Part shown: piece by piece, positions 35,891 to 47,166 of the stretch
Numbering within the stretch: position 1 is the stretch's first letter
Layout of the letters: each line of letters opens with the position of its first letter
Source: Robbsia betulipollinis
GTDB lineage: Bacteria; Pseudomonadota; Gammaproteobacteria; Burkholderiales; Burkholderiaceae
Assembly: GCF_026624755.1 (NCBI RefSeq)
Contig: NZ_JAPMXC010000001.1
Location: 2,514,365 to 2,578,364, forward strand
Length of the DNA: 64,000 nt
Direction: 5' to 3'
Position numbers and translations under genes: made by a program
The notes under the pieces: model-generated
The model's input: only the letters and a program-made list of their open reading frames with translations
What the model was told of the DNA's origin: nothing
Databases searched by the model: none

Positions 35891-36743
35891 AGGGAATCAC
35901 GGCGTCGAGGGTAAAACGCGCCTGTGCATCCTGCCCGAGCGTATCTACCAGCCAGGGCAGCACGTCGCGCAGTTCGCCCTCCAGCACGAAGGGCGGATTG
36001 ACGATGAACAGGCCGCTGCCGTACAAACCGAAGCCGTCCGCGGGCGCTGCCGAGATCGACAGGCTCGCGTCGAGCCAGGACCGGAAACCCAGTTCGCGCA
36101 GGCGCCGGGGGAAGGCAAGGGCCTCGGCACGGGTGACGATCGGATACCAGACCGCATAGGTGCCGCTCGGAAAGCGACGGACCGATTCGACGAGGCTGTC
36201 GAGGGTGCGGCCGTAGTCCTGCTTGTCCTCGTAGGAGGGATCGATGAGCATCAGCGCGCGCCGTGTCGGGGGTGGCAGGACGCTGCGCACCGCGTCGAAG
36301 CCGTCGGCGCGGGTAAGGATCGCGCGCTTGCCCGCCTGGTCGAAGTTCTCGCCCAGGATGTCGATTTCGCTCGGATGCAGTTCGAACAGCCGCATGCGGT
36401 CCTGCTCGCGCAGATGCTGCCAGGCCAGGTAGGGAGAGCCCGGGTAGTAGCGTAACGCGCCATCCGGATTCATCGTCGCGACCGCGGCGAGATAGTCCGC
36501 GATCATCGGCGGCGCCGGCGGCAGATCGGACCGGCCCCATAGCCGGCCGATGCCGTTGCCGAATTCCTCGCGTTTCGCGGCGAAGCCCTCGACGAGCGAA
36601 TAGGCGCCGGCGCCCGCGTGGGTGTCGATATACCAGTAGGCTTTGTCCTTGCGCGCCATGTACTGGAGCAACGACACCAGAATCGCGTGTTTGAGGACGT
36701 CGGCATGATTGCCGGCGTGAAAACCGTGACGATAGCTGAACAT
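35889..36743 (-). CDS. rlmJ: 23S rRNA (adenine(2030)-N(6))-methyltransferase RlmJ
   Basis: SAM-dependent methyltransferase that modifies A2030 of 23S rRNA. The 284 residues fit E. coli RlmJ (280). The start MFSYRHGFHAGNHADVLKH is invariant in the family and fixes the ATG at 36743. The SAM loop is YIDTHAGAGAY, and the catalytic motif is DPSYE in place of the more usual DPPYE; this Ser variant is common among relatives. The end YGSGLFIVNPPF is also conserved. It stands alone, with a terminator at its 3' end. Confidence 0.95.
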   Translation of the reverse strand: MFSYRHGFHAGNHADVLKHAILVSLLQYMARKDKAYWYIDTHAGAGAYSLVEGFAAKREEFGNGIGRLWGRSDLPPAPPMIADYLAAVATMNPDGALRYYPGSPYLAWQHLREQDRMRLFELHPSEIDILGENFDQAGKRAILTRADGFDAVRSVLPPPTRRALMLIDPSYEDKQDYGRTLDSLVESVRRFPSGTYAVWYPIVTRAEALAFPRRLRELGFRSWLDASLSISAAPADGFGLYGSGLFIVNPPFVLEGELRDVLPWLVDTLGQDAQARFTLDAVIP

Positions 36744-36881
36744 ATGAGGCGTGGAGAAGCAGAAGCGCAGTGGTGCGCTGACGGGAGGCGGGCGGCGGAC
36801 GCCGGATGGAAGCGGGAGTGTAGCCGATCCGCGCGCAAGCCGAACCACGGCCGCGCGTGGGCGCACGGCCCCGTCACCGAA

Positions 36882-37337
36882 TCAGGCGTCGACGGCGTGC
36901 CGTACGAGCAGCACGGGTACCGGCGCGACACGCATGAATTCCTCGGCGACGCTGCCCAGCAGGGCTCGCTGCATGCCGCGGCGCCCATGCGTGCCGAGCA
37001 CCACGAGATCCGCGCCCCAGCGCCGCGTCTCCTGCGCGATCGCGGTGACCACGTCACCATCCGCGGTATGCGCGTCGACGATCGTGCTGTCGCCCGGGAC
37101 CCCGGCCGCGGCCAGCGTCTCGAGTGCCGCGCGCGTGAGCAACGCGCCTTCCTCGACGAAGGCCTTCTTCAACTCGCCCGGATCGTAAAAGCCGACGCCG
37201 TACAACATGCCCGGGCTGTCGACCACATAGATCACATGCATTTCCGCACCCAGGGTTTTGGCCAGTCCCACGGCTTCGGCGAACGCGCGTTTCGAGGTTT
37301 CGCTGCCGTCGACCGCGGCAAGAATTTTCTTATACAT
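36882..37337 (-). CDS. Universal stress protein, UspA family
   Basis: Cytosolic 151-residue protein with one Usp domain. It starts MYKKILAAVDGSETSKRAFA and has the ATP-binding loop GTHGRRGMQRALLGSVAE (G2xG9xGS pattern) and the final PVPVLLVR strand, so it is expected to bind ATP. Usp proteins help survival during stress or growth arrest, but the exact role is not predictable. It lies downstream of the aldo/keto reductase gene on the same strand, 53 bases apart, and may be cotranscribed. Confidence 0.93.
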   Translation of the reverse strand: MYKKILAAVDGSETSKRAFAEAVGLAKTLGAEMHVIYVVDSPGMLYGVGFYDPGELKKAFVEEGALLTRAALETLAAAGVPGDSTIVDAHTADGDVVTAIAQETRRWGADLVVLGTHGRRGMQRALLGSVAEEFMRVAPVPVLLVRHAVDA

Positions 37338-37390
37338 GGTGTCCTCCGTTCAGGGTGATCTTTGGGGATCTGCGGGAGGGCGGCATGCCC

Positions 37391-38362
37391 TCAGTCGGCC
37401 AGATCGCCCACCGTTTGTTCGATCTTCTCGACGATCTCCGGTGTCAGCCGCGTCGCCAGTTCGGCGGCCTTCATGTTTTCGCCGATCTGTTCGATGCGGG
37501 ACGCGCCGGTGATGACGGTGCTGACGTGGGGATTTTTCAGGATCCACGCCAGCGCGAGCTGGCCGACCGAGGCGTCGAGTTCGCGCGCGATGACGGCGAG
37601 TTCGCCGACCGCCCGGTTCTTCTCCGGATGGGTCAATTCCTCGCGCATCGATTCATATCCCTTCAGCGCGGCCCGACTGTTCTGCGGCACGCCGTCACGG
37701 TACTTGCCGGTCAGCAGGCCCGAGGCCAGCGGACTCCAGGTCGTCAGTCCCAGACCGATATCCTCGTACAGGCGCGCATATTCCTTTTCGACGCGCTGAC
37801 GGTGAAACAAATTGTACTGCGGCTGTTCCATCACGGGCTTGTGCAAATGATGACGCTCGGCGATATCGTACGCACTGCGGATCTCGTCGGCGCTCCACTC
37901 CGACGTTCCCCAGTAAAGCGCCTTGCCGCGCGCGATCATGTCATGCATCGCCCACACCGTTTCCTCGATCGGCGTGCGCGGGTCCGGCCGGTGGCAGTAG
38001 ACCAGATCGACGTAATCGAGTTGCAGACGTTTCAACGAATGGTCGATCGCGTCGAGCAGATATTTGCGATTCAGCGTGTGATGACGGTTCGGACCCTTGT
38101 CGATTCCCCAGAAGAACTTCGTCGACACGATGTAGTTCAGACGCGGCCAGGCCAGCGTTTTGAGTGCGTCGCCCATCAGGGTCTCGGACTGACCGCCGGC
38201 GTAGACTTCCGCGTTGTCGAAGAAGTTGACGCCCGCATCGTAGGCCGCGGCGAGCGATTCGCGCGCCGCCTTGGCATCGACCTGGTTGCCATAGGTCACC
38301 CACGATCCGATCGACAGTTCGCTGACCTGCAGCCCGGATCTGCCCAATCTACGATAGTTCAT
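37391..38362 (-). CDS. Aldo/keto reductase (Kv-beta/YghZ-like)
   Basis: NADPH-dependent carbonyl reductase of 323 residues with a TIM-barrel fold. The catalytic tetrad is visible: D49 and Y54 ([12 protein letters not shown]), K82 (VSTKFFWG) and H124 (VYCHRPD). The C-terminal cofactor segment is [18 protein letters not shown]. Sequence style is that of the channel-beta-subunit-like family, which includes E. coli YghZ, active on methylglyoxal. The ATG at 38362 matches the conserved [17 protein letters not shown] start; a longer in-frame extension is not conserved-looking. Confidence 0.93.
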   Translation of the reverse strand: MNYRRLGRSGLQVSELSIGSWVTYGNQVDAKAARESLAAAYDAGVNFFDNAEVYAGGQSETLMGDALKTLAWPRLNYIVSTKFFWGIDKGPNRHHTLNRKYLLDAIDHSLKRLQLDYVDLVYCHRPDPRTPIEETVWAMHDMIARGKALYWGTSEWSADEIRSAYDIAERHHLHKPVMEQPQYNLFHRQRVEKEYARLYEDIGLGLTTWSPLASGLLTGKYRDGVPQNSRAALKGYESMREELTHPEKNRAVGELAVIARELDASVGQLALAWILKNPHVSTVITGASRIEQIGENMKAAELATRLTPEIVEKIEQTVGDLAD

Positions 38363-38578
38363 GTCTCGCTCCTGATCCGGCTTCTGGCCGGAAGTGGTGA
38401 TCTCGTTTGCCCTGCGGGCTGCCGATGGCCGCGCCGCGCGTCTTTCTAGGGTAACGCAGCGCAGGAACGACCGCTTTTGCCGGGTAGGCAGCGCGCGGAT
38501 CGGCACGCGCGGCCCCGCGCTTGCGAAGTCGACCCGCGCGGCGACGACGATGCGACGCGCGTGCCGATGCCTATTCCG

Positions 38579-38624
38579 AAAAAAAAGCCGGGCGGAAGAC
38601 GCTTGCGCGTCCTGCCGCACCGGC
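38579..38624 (-). terminator. Rho-independent terminator after the aromatic aminotransferase
   Basis: On the minus strand a long GC stem GCCGGTGCGG.../...CCGCCCGGC closes on a GCAA loop (positions 38624-38587) and is followed by eight T (38586-38579). It lies 24 bases after the aminotransferase stop and separates it from the aldo/keto reductase gene. Confidence 0.9.
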
Positions 38625-38647
38625 TCTTCTACTGCGTAGGATGGGGA

Positions 38648-39847
38648 TCAGTCGATGACGGCGGCAATGGCTGCGGCCACCGCGTCGATATTGCGGGTAT
38701 TGAGCGCGGCAACGCAGATCCGCCCCGTCCCGACCGCGTAGATGCCGAATTCCTCGCGCAGACGGTCCACCTGCTGCGCGCTCAGGCCGGAATACGAAAA
38801 CATCCCCCGCTGCGCGCTGACGAAACCGAAGTCGCGCCGTGCGCCGGCAGCCCGCAGCTTCTCGACCAGCGACGTGCGCATCGTGCGGATCCGCGTGCGC
38901 ATTTCGCCGAGTTCCTCTTCCCACATCGCGCGCAGGGCCGAATCGTTCAGGATCGCCGAGACGATCATGCCGCCGTGCGTCGGCGGCGTCGAATAATTCG
39001 TCCGGATCACGCGCTTGAGTTGCGACAGCACGTGCTTCGATTCGTCCGCGCTTTGCGTGACGATCGACAGCGCGCCCACGCGCTCGCCATACAGCGAGAA
39101 CGACTTCGAGAAGGAACTGGAGACGAAGGCCGAGACGCCGGCGTCCGCGAACAGGCGCACGGCCGCCGCGTCCGCGTCGATGCCGTCGCCGAAGCCCTGG
39201 TAGGCGATGTCGAGGAAGGGAACGAGGCCGCGCGCCGCCACGACCTCGACGACCTTGCGCCACTGCTCGGTCGTCAGATCGACGCCCGTCGGATTGTGGC
39301 AGCAGGCATGGAGCACGACGATGGTTCCGCGCGCATAGGATTCGAACGCGGCGATCAGCGCGTCGAACGCCACGCCGTGGGTGGCCGACTCGTAATACGG
39401 GTAGTTGACGACCGCGAAACCCGCGCCTTCGAACAGCGCGCGATGATTTTCCCAGCTCGGGTCGCTGATGGCGACCTGTGCCGACGGGTTCAGCCGCTTC
39501 AGGAAATCCGCGCCGATCTTCAACGCGCCCGTGCCCCCGAGCGCCTGCACCGTCACGATGCGATGCGCCTTGATTAATGCGGAATCGTTCCCAAATAGCA
39601 TGGACTGCACCGCCTGATCATAGGCGGCAATCCCTTCGATCGGCAGATAGCCTCGCGGCGTCGCTGCGGCGACGCGCGCCTTTTCCGCCTCGCTGACGGC
39701 CCGCAGCAAGGGAATCCGGCCGGCGTCGTTGGTATAGACTCCCACGCCCAGGTTGACCTTGGACGGGCGCGCATCCGCGTTGAAGGCGTCGTTCAGGCCA
39801 AGGATCGGGTCGCGCGGGGCGAGTTCAACTGCGGAAAACAACGTCAT
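38648..39847 (-). CDS. tyrB: Aromatic-amino-acid / aspartate aminotransferase
   Basis: PLP enzyme of fold type I, subgroup I-alpha (399 residues), exchanging amino groups between aspartate or aromatic amino acids and 2-oxoglutarate. Signatures: VNLGVGVYTNDAGRIPLL, ALGGTGALKIGADFL, HACCHNPTGVDLT, DIAYQGFGDG and SSSFSKSFSLYGERVG, where the lysine of SFSKS holds PLP. The start at 39847 (MTLFSAVELAPRDPILGL) is conserved. Choice between TyrB and AspC naming cannot be made from sequence alone. It is divergent from uvrB, with 88 bases between. Confidence 0.93.
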   Translation of the reverse strand: MTLFSAVELAPRDPILGLNDAFNADARPSKVNLGVGVYTNDAGRIPLLRAVSEAEKARVAAATPRGYLPIEGIAAYDQAVQSMLFGNDSALIKAHRIVTVQALGGTGALKIGADFLKRLNPSAQVAISDPSWENHRALFEGAGFAVVNYPYYESATHGVAFDALIAAFESYARGTIVVLHACCHNPTGVDLTTEQWRKVVEVVAARGLVPFLDIAYQGFGDGIDADAAAVRLFADAGVSAFVSSSFSKSFSLYGERVGALSIVTQSADESKHVLSQLKRVIRTNYSTPPTHGGMIVSAILNDSALRAMWEEELGEMRTRIRTMRTSLVEKLRAAGARRDFGFVSAQRGMFSYSGLSAQQVDRLREEFGIYAVGTGRICVAALNTRNIDAVAAAIAAVID

Positions 39848-39935
39848 TTCGAGGGCTCGGTGAGAAAACCGCGGTGTGGAGACCGGCATCTGTCGGAAGG
39901 AATAGAATGATGTACCGACCCGATATTTTAAGCCA

Positions 39936-42029
<2,094 letters not shown>

Positions 42030-42077
42030 CATTGTGCCCATGTTCCGGACAGACAAAAAGTGTTAGAATTTTCGATC

Positions 42078-42092
42078 TGAGAATCGTTCGCA
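42078..42092 (+). promoter_or_regulatory. Possible Fur box before ftrA
   Basis: TGAGAATCGTTCGCA matches 10 of 14 fixed positions of the 7-1-7 Fur pattern TGATAATnATTATCA, with a good left half. It lies about 80 bases before the ftrA ATG in an AT-rich patch. Weaker than the hemP and bfd sites. Confidence 0.45.
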
Positions 42093-42173
42093 TTTCGTTT
42101 TGCAGCGATGCCGGTTCTTCGAATTCATACACTGGGTGCGCGGCGCTGTCCGCGTGCCGTCTGGGAGTCAGGA

Positions 42174-42716
42174 ATGGCCGCAACGCGCTTCGCTCTTCGT
42201 TCCATGGTGGCCGTGCTCGCCGGCGGCGCGCTCTGCGCCTCGGCCGGAGCCGCCGAATACCCGATCGGCAAGCAGCATATCGAAGGCGGAATGGAGGTGG
42301 GCGCGGTGTACCTGCAGCCGATCACGATGGCGCCCGAAGGCATGATGCGCAAGGCGTCGGAGTCCGACGTCCATCTGGAGGCGGACATCCACGCGGTCAA
42401 GGACAATCCGACCGGGTTCGCCGAGGGCGACTGGATGCCGTATCTGCATGTCACCTATGAAGTGTCGAAGGCCGGCACGACGCAGGTGGTCAAGGGCGAC
42501 ATGATGCCGATGGTGGCCAACGACGGCCCGCACTACGGCGACAACGTCAAGCTGTTCGGCCCGGGCAAATACCACATGAAACTGACGATCAACCCGCCGG
42601 GCAAGGAATTCGGCCGCCATGTCGACAAGGAAACCGGCGTCGGTCCGTGGTTCAAGCCTTTCACGATCGAATACGACTTCCCGTTCGCCGGCGTGGGCAA
42701 GAAGGGCGGCTACTGA
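42174..42716 (+). CDS. ftrA: Periplasmic iron-binding protein FtrA (P19 family)
   Basis: First component of an FtrABCD-type ferrous iron uptake system. The 180-residue protein has a signal sequence ending near CASAGAAE. The mature part is P19-like: EYPIGKQHIEGGMEVGAVYL, a Met-rich ITMAPEGMMRKASESDVHLEADIHA and PYLHVTYEV, with the Met, Glu and His residues that bind Cu/Fe in the family. Start chosen at 42174, behind GGAGTCAGGA; an upstream in-frame ATG gives a non-signal leader. ftrB follows after 5 bases. Confidence 0.92.
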   Translation: MAATRFALRSMVAVLAGGALCASAGAAEYPIGKQHIEGGMEVGAVYLQPITMAPEGMMRKASESDVHLEADIHAVKDNPTGFAEGDWMPYLHVTYEVSKAGTTQVVKGDMMPMVANDGPHYGDNVKLFGPGKYHMKLTINPPGKEFGRHVDKETGVGPWFKPFTIEYDFPFAGVGKKGGY

Positions 42717-42721
42717 ACCGG

Positions 42722-43126
42722 ATGAGCGATTTCATGCAAACAGACGCGATCGTCGCCGTGGCACGTGCGCGGCACGCCGCCGGGCGTCGCGCCATGGCGG
42801 GCACCGCGCTCGCCGTCGTGCTGCTGGGCCTGGGCTTGCCGATCAGGCCGGCGGTCGCGGCCGACCTGCCGACGTTCGCGCTGGAGCTGAACGACGGCAA
42901 GCTCACGCCGGCGCGCATCCAGGTGCCGGCCCAGACCCGCATCAAGATCGAGATCACGAATGCGGGCAAGGGTGCCGCGGAATTCGAAAGCATCCAGCTG
43001 CGCAAGGAGAAGGTGCTTGCCCCCGGCGCGAAATCCTTCGTCGTGATCGCGCCGCTGTCGCCGGGCGAATATAAATTCTTCGACGATTTTCATCAGTCCG
43101 CGCAGGGCGTGATCGTCGCGAAATAG
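42722..43126 (+). CDS. ftrB: Cupredoxin-like periplasmic protein FtrB
   Basis: A 134-residue exported protein: hydrophobic signal segment (AGTALAVVLLGLGLPI) followed by a small cupredoxin-like domain (ITNAGKGAAEFES, KSFVVIAPLSPGEYKFFDDFHQ). In FtrABCD systems this subunit is thought to oxidise Fe(II) before passage through FtrC. The classical copper-ligand pattern (Cys-His-Met loop) is not evident, as is usual for this subfamily. The N-terminus may start at 42722 or at the ATG four codons later. ftrC begins 67 bases downstream. Confidence 0.88.
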   Translation: MSDFMQTDAIVAVARARHAAGRRAMAGTALAVVLLGLGLPIRPAVAADLPTFALELNDGKLTPARIQVPAQTRIKIEITNAGKGAAEFESIQLRKEKVLAPGAKSFVVIAPLSPGEYKFFDDFHQSAQGVIVAK

Positions 43127-43193
43127 CGGGACCGGGTCGTCCACGACGCGGGACTGCGCGTCCGGATGCGCGAATACAGGGCGGGAGCAGGGT

Positions 43194-44039
43194 ATGGGGC
43201 AGGTCATTTTCATCGTGTGGCGCGAGAGCGTCGAAGCCTTGCTGGTGGTGGGCATTCTGTATGCCTGGCTGAAGAACGGCGACGCGGTCGCGCGCAAGGG
43301 CCTGCCCTATCTGTGGGCCGGCGTCGCGCTGGGCCTGCTGGCGGCATGCGGCCTGGGCGCGGCGCTCGTGGGTTTCACGGACGTGCTGTCCGGTTCCGCG
43401 CAGGACTATTTCCAGGCGGCGATGGTGCTGATCGCCTGCGTGCTCATCGTGCAGATGGTGATCTGGATGAAGCATCACGCGCGCACGCTCAAGCACGAGA
43501 TGGAAGCGTCGCTGCGGCAGCGTGCCGAAGCGGCGAACTGGTGGGGCGTAACCCTGCTTGTCGCGCTCGCGATCGCGCGCGAAGGCAGCGAAACGGTCAT
43601 CTTTCTGTACGGGCTGGGCTTCGGCCAGTCCGGTCACGTCGCGCCGTCGATGGTGGGCGCGGTCTTCATCGGGCTGGCGCTGGCCTTCGCCACCTTCTAC
43701 CTGCTGCAACTCGGCGGCAAGGTGTTCTCGTGGCGTCTGTTTTTCCGTGTCACGGAGATCATGCTGCTGCTCCTGGCCGCGGGCCTGTTCGAAACGGGTA
43801 TCGACAAGCTGATCGGCATGGAATTGCTGCCCACGCTGAACGATCAGCTCTGGGACAGCAGCGCGCTGCTCGACGATTCGTCCACCTTCGGCTCTCTCGT
43901 CGCCACGCTGACCGGCTACCGCGCGCATCCGTCGCTGACCAATCTGCTGGCCTATCTCGTCTACTGGGTGGTCGTCTGGGCCTTGCTTCGCTATACATCG
44001 CGGCGTCTCGACCCACGCCCGCGGCCTGAAACCGCATGA
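43194..44039 (+). CDS. ftrC: FTR1-family iron permease FtrC
   Basis: Inner-membrane iron permease of 281 residues with about seven helices. The two iron-translocation motifs REXXE are present: RESVE at 10-14 and REGSE at 129-133. This is the membrane channel of the ftrABCD system. Its stop overlaps the ftrD ATG by 4 bases (ATGA), indicating coupled translation. Confidence 0.95.
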   Translation: MGQVIFIVWRESVEALLVVGILYAWLKNGDAVARKGLPYLWAGVALGLLAACGLGAALVGFTDVLSGSAQDYFQAAMVLIACVLIVQMVIWMKHHARTLKHEMEASLRQRAEAANWWGVTLLVALAIAREGSETVIFLYGLGFGQSGHVAPSMVGAVFIGLALAFATFYLLQLGGKVFSWRLFFRVTEIMLLLLAAGLFETGIDKLIGMELLPTLNDQLWDSSALLDDSSTFGSLVATLTGYRAHPSLTNLLAYLVYWVVVWALLRYTSRRLDPRPRPETA

Positions 44040-45445
44040 GTTCGCTCAGGGGCACGGGCGGCGCGTCCCGTACCGGCGTCCTCGTACGGGCGGGCGACTG
44101 GATGCAGCGTCACGCAGCACCCATACGCTGGCTGCAATGGGTGATCGTGCTTGCCTATGCGGTGCTGATCATCGGCCCGGTGCTGCTGCCCCTGCCACCG
44201 GACAGCGCGCGGCTATGGAACAACCTGACCGTGTTTGCGGAATTCGCGTTCTGGGGTATCTGGTGGCCTTTCGTACTGCTGTCGATGGTGATGCTGGGCC
44301 GGGTGTGGTGCGGCGTGCTCTGTCCGGAAGGCGCGCTCAGCGAGTTCGCCAGCAAATATGGCCGCGGCCGGGCGATTCCTCGCTGGATGCGCTGGGGCGG
44401 CTGGCCTTTTGTGGCATTCGGCGGCACCACGGTCTACGGCCAGATGGTCAGCGTGTACCAGTATCCGAAAGCGGTGATGGTGGTGCTGGGCGGATCGACC
44501 GTTGCGGCCATCGTCATCGGTCTGCTGTATGGTCGCGAAAAGCGGGTGTGGTGCAAGTATCTGTGCCCGGTCAATGGCGTCTTCGGTCTGCTTGCGCGGC
44601 TCTCCCCGGTGCATTACAAGGTGGACGAAGATGCCTGGCGGCGGTCCTATAAAGAGGGCGAGCATGGCCACCGGGTGATCCCGATCAACTGCGCGCCCCT
44701 GGTGCCCCTGCGCAACATCCAGGCGGCCGATTGCCATATGTGCGGCCGCTGTAGCGGACACCGCGACGCGATCGCCCTTGGCACGCGTTCGGCATCGCAG
44801 GAGATCGTCGAATCCGGGGCGAAGCGGGCGAGCGGCTGGGACACCCTGCTGATCCTCTACGGCATGATGGGCGTCGCGATCGGCGGCTTTCACTGGACCG
44901 TCAGCCCCTGGTTCGTGCAGATAAAGGTGTTTCTCGCGGGCTGGCTGATCGATCGGGACATCATGTGGCCGCTCGCGACCAATGCCCCCTGGTACGTGTT
45001 CACGCATTATCCCGATCAGAACGACGTCTTCACCTGGCTGGATGGCGCGATGGTGATCGGCTACATGCTCGGCACCGGCCTGATCTACGGCACGCTGCTG
45101 GGGTTGCTGCTGGCAGCGGCAAACCGCTGTCTGGGCCGGTGGGATACGCGTCGCCTGCATCATCTCGCGCAGGCGCTGATTCCCCAGGCGGGGTGCGGCG
45201 TCTTCCTGGGTCTGACGGCGACGACGCTCACGATTCTGCGCCATCACGATATTCCGACCGCCTGGGCGGGTGACGCCCGTTTGCTGCTGCTGGCGGGTGC
45301 CAACGCCTGGAGCGTCTGGCTGGCTGCGCGGCTCGTTGCGCGCTATGCCCCGTCGTGGGCCGCCCGCTGTGCGTCGCTGCTATGTTTCGGTGCCGCGCTG
45401 GCGCTGGCCGACAGCGCCTGGTGGCTGATGTTCTGGCATTGGTAG
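44036..45445 (+). CDS. ftrD: 4Fe-4S membrane protein FtrD (NapH/CcoG-like)
   Basis: Polytopic membrane ferredoxin of 469 residues, the last component of the ferrous uptake system, proposed to take electrons out of the periplasmic oxidation step. Cysteine motifs: RVWCGVLCPEGAL and VWCKYLCPVNGVFG on helix ends, and DCHMCGRCSGHRDAI as a soluble ferredoxin motif. Several hydrophobic helices flank these. It starts within the ftrC stop. It converges on hemP, with 124 bases between. Confidence 0.92.
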   Translation: MSSLRGTGGASRTGVLVRAGDWMQRHAAPIRWLQWVIVLAYAVLIIGPVLLPLPPDSARLWNNLTVFAEFAFWGIWWPFVLLSMVMLGRVWCGVLCPEGALSEFASKYGRGRAIPRWMRWGGWPFVAFGGTTVYGQMVSVYQYPKAVMVVLGGSTVAAIVIGLLYGREKRVWCKYLCPVNGVFGLLARLSPVHYKVDEDAWRRSYKEGEHGHRVIPINCAPLVPLRNIQAADCHMCGRCSGHRDAIALGTRSASQEIVESGAKRASGWDTLLILYGMMGVAIGGFHWTVSPWFVQIKVFLAGWLIDRDIMWPLATNAPWYVFTHYPDQNDVFTWLDGAMVIGYMLGTGLIYGTLLGLLLAAANRCLGRWDTRRLHHLAQALIPQAGCGVFLGLTATTLTILRHHDIPTAWAGDARLLLLAGANAWSVWLAARLVARYAPSWAARCASLLCFGAALALADSAWWLMFWHW

Positions 45446-45569
45446 CAAAAAAATGGTCTCGCTGGCTGTCCGGACCATCGCGGAAGGGGTCTAGTTCCTC
45501 CGCGGCGATCCCGTTTGCTGGCTACTACCCAACACCTCGTCGAGGTGATCCCCACAATACACGGTAAGG

Positions 45570-45938
45570 CTATTTCGTCAGGATCAGCTTTCCATGACGC
45601 GTAGCGCGAAGTTGGTACGACTCGCCGTTGTGCAGAATGCGCACGACCTTGCCGCCACGCAGCAGATTTTCACTGGTCACGCTGCCGTCGACGCACGGCA
45701 GGGCGCTGCGTATCGACGGCATGGCCTCCGAAGGCGCGGCAGGGGATGCCGCCTGCACCGTCACCGCTGCGGACGGTGCCGCGCCGGAGCGTGCAACTTC
45801 CTGGCCTGCTGCATTGAGCGGCACCACGACGCGGCGCGGTGCCAGCACGGTGGCCCGTGCCGCCGACGTCCTCTCCGATGCGTCGCGGCGCTGCAGGTGA
45901 AGCGTGCGGGGCGTGATGCTGCGGTGCAGGGGGTTCAT
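45570..45938 (-). CDS. hemP: Hemin uptake protein HemP with extended N-terminus
   Basis: The last 40 residues (SENLLRGGKVVRILHNGESY, then QLRATRHGKLILTK) are the HemP family signature. HemP/HmuP is a small protein needed for expression of haem receptor genes in some beta-proteobacteria. The 122-residue product is longer than the usual 60-80 because of an Ala/Pro/Arg-rich N-terminal half. ATG at 45938 with GGAG upstream. A Fur box lies 41 bases before it, so iron repression is likely. Confidence 0.88.
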   Translation of the reverse strand: MNPLHRSITPRTLHLQRRDASERTSAARATVLAPRRVVVPLNAAGQEVARSGAAPSAAVTVQAASPAAPSEAMPSIRSALPCVDGSVTSENLLRGGKVVRILHNGESYQLRATRHGKLILTK

Positions 45939-45978
45939 GTGTCGGCTCTCCAAGCGGCGTCGATGTGTTTATATTAAA

Positions 45979-45993
45979 TGATAACCATTCCCA
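45979..45993 (-). promoter_or_regulatory. Fur box before hemP
   Basis: Read on the minus strand, TGGGAATGGTTATCA matches 11 of 14 fixed positions of the 7-1-7 Fur pattern, inside an AT-rich stretch upstream of hemP. The position, about 40 bases before the ATG, fits a promoter-overlapping operator. Confidence 0.75.
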
Positions 45994-46076
45994 TTTGCAA
46001 TAAGAATTTCGGGCTTTTCCGATGGTGTCCGTCCGACCCCCGCCCGCGACGCTTCGCGCTGCGGGCGGCGCCAGCG

Positions 46077-46604
46077 TCAGTGCAGCGGACCTGACGGGGT
46101 GATCAGCTTGCCCGCATCGGCGAGTTCGCGGATGGTGCGGACCGTGTCGATGTCTGCTTCCCGGTAGGCCGATTTGACGATCTCGCTGGTACGGGCCGTT
46201 TCGGCGTCCGCTGCGGCATCGTCGGCGGCGGGGAGGGACGTACTATACGCGAAGCGCAGGAACAGTTGCAGCGCGTCGGGCGTCTCGATGGTGATGCGCA
46301 GGCTGCCGCCAACGTGATGGGCCGTCGGTTCGATGATGTATTCGACGTGGTCGTGGGGCTGCAGGATGACCCGGTCCCGCACCTTCGCGGGACCGTAATC
46401 GAGTTCGCGCCGCAGCATATTTCCCTCGCGCGACAGGATGGTGCATCCTTCGAGCCCCAGGACGAACAGTTCCGGCTGCTCGGCGCGCAGGACCAGCCCC
46501 TGCCAGAGTTGTTCCCGCGACAGCGGGGCGATCAGCGGATTCAGCGGGTCGTTGATCTGGACGAGATGTTCGTAGTTCAAGCCTGACGTTCCGGTATGGG
46601 GCAT
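46077..46604 (-). CDS. SRPBCC-fold protein, DUF1857 (AtaL-like)
   Basis: A 175-residue soluble protein. The core (YEHLVQINDPLNPLIAPLSR, LWQGLVLRAEQPELFV, VRDRVILQPHDHVEYI) follows the DUF1857/AtaL-like family, which has the ligand-binding START-like fold. The function in bacteria is unknown; relatives are not enzymes of known reaction. The gene lies between exbD and hemP on the same strand, so it may belong to the iron-regulated transcript. The start is uncertain: 46604 is used, with alternatives at 46661 and 46673; none has a good ribosome-binding site. Confidence 0.82.
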   Translation of the reverse strand: MPHTGTSGLNYEHLVQINDPLNPLIAPLSREQLWQGLVLRAEQPELFVLGLEGCTILSREGNMLRRELDYGPAKVRDRVILQPHDHVEYIIEPTAHHVGGSLRITIETPDALQLFLRFAYSTSLPAADDAAADAETARTSEIVKSAYREADIDTVRTIRELADAGKLITPSGPLH

Positions 46605-46730
46605 GAAAAGAGCGGATCCGCGCACATCTGCGCCGGCGTGGCGGGACGTGGCGACCCGCATCGGGTGCTGCATTTTCGCACGACCGCCCCGCCGCCGCTG
46701 AGCGCCCGTTCGGTCGCTTGCTTCGGTCGC

Positions 46731-47150
46731 TTACTTCGACCGGGGCTCGGTGACGAAGCCGATCTTCGACAGGCCGCCCTGCTGCGCCGCCGCCATGACC
46801 TGGGCGACGCGTTCGTACCGGACCGCGCGGTCGGCCCGCAGCCGCAGTTCCGGTTGCGGTTCGCGTTTCGCGGCCTCGGCGATGCGCAGGTCGAGCGCGG
46901 CGTCGTTGACCGGCGTCTTGTCCCAGACCACGGTGCCATCCGCCTGGACCGCGACATCGACGAAGGCCGGTTTCTGATCGAGCGGCTGGCTGCTGGCGCG
47001 CGGCAGATCGACCTTGATCGCGTTGTTCATCACCGGGATGGTGACCAGGAAAATGATCAGCAGCACCAGCATGACGTCGACCAGCGGCGTCATGTTGATC
47101 TCGTTCATCAGACCGTCGTCGTCATCGCTGTCGAGTTGGCTCATTGACAT
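46731..47150 (-). CDS. exbD: Biopolymer transport protein ExbD
   Basis: Inner-membrane subunit that, with ExbB, converts the proton gradient into movement of TonB. It has 139 residues with one N-terminal helix (VDVMLVLLIIFLVTIPVM) carrying the essential aspartate D24, and a periplasmic domain. It lies 16 bases after exbB in the order tonB-exbB-exbD. Confidence 0.96.
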   Translation of the reverse strand: MSMSQLDSDDDDGLMNEINMTPLVDVMLVLLIIFLVTIPVMNNAIKVDLPRASSQPLDQKPAFVDVAVQADGTVVWDKTPVNDAALDLRIAEAAKREPQPELRLRADRAVRYERVAQVMAAAQQGGLSKIGFVTEPRSK

Positions 47151-47166
47151 GATTGGCGCTCCCGGC

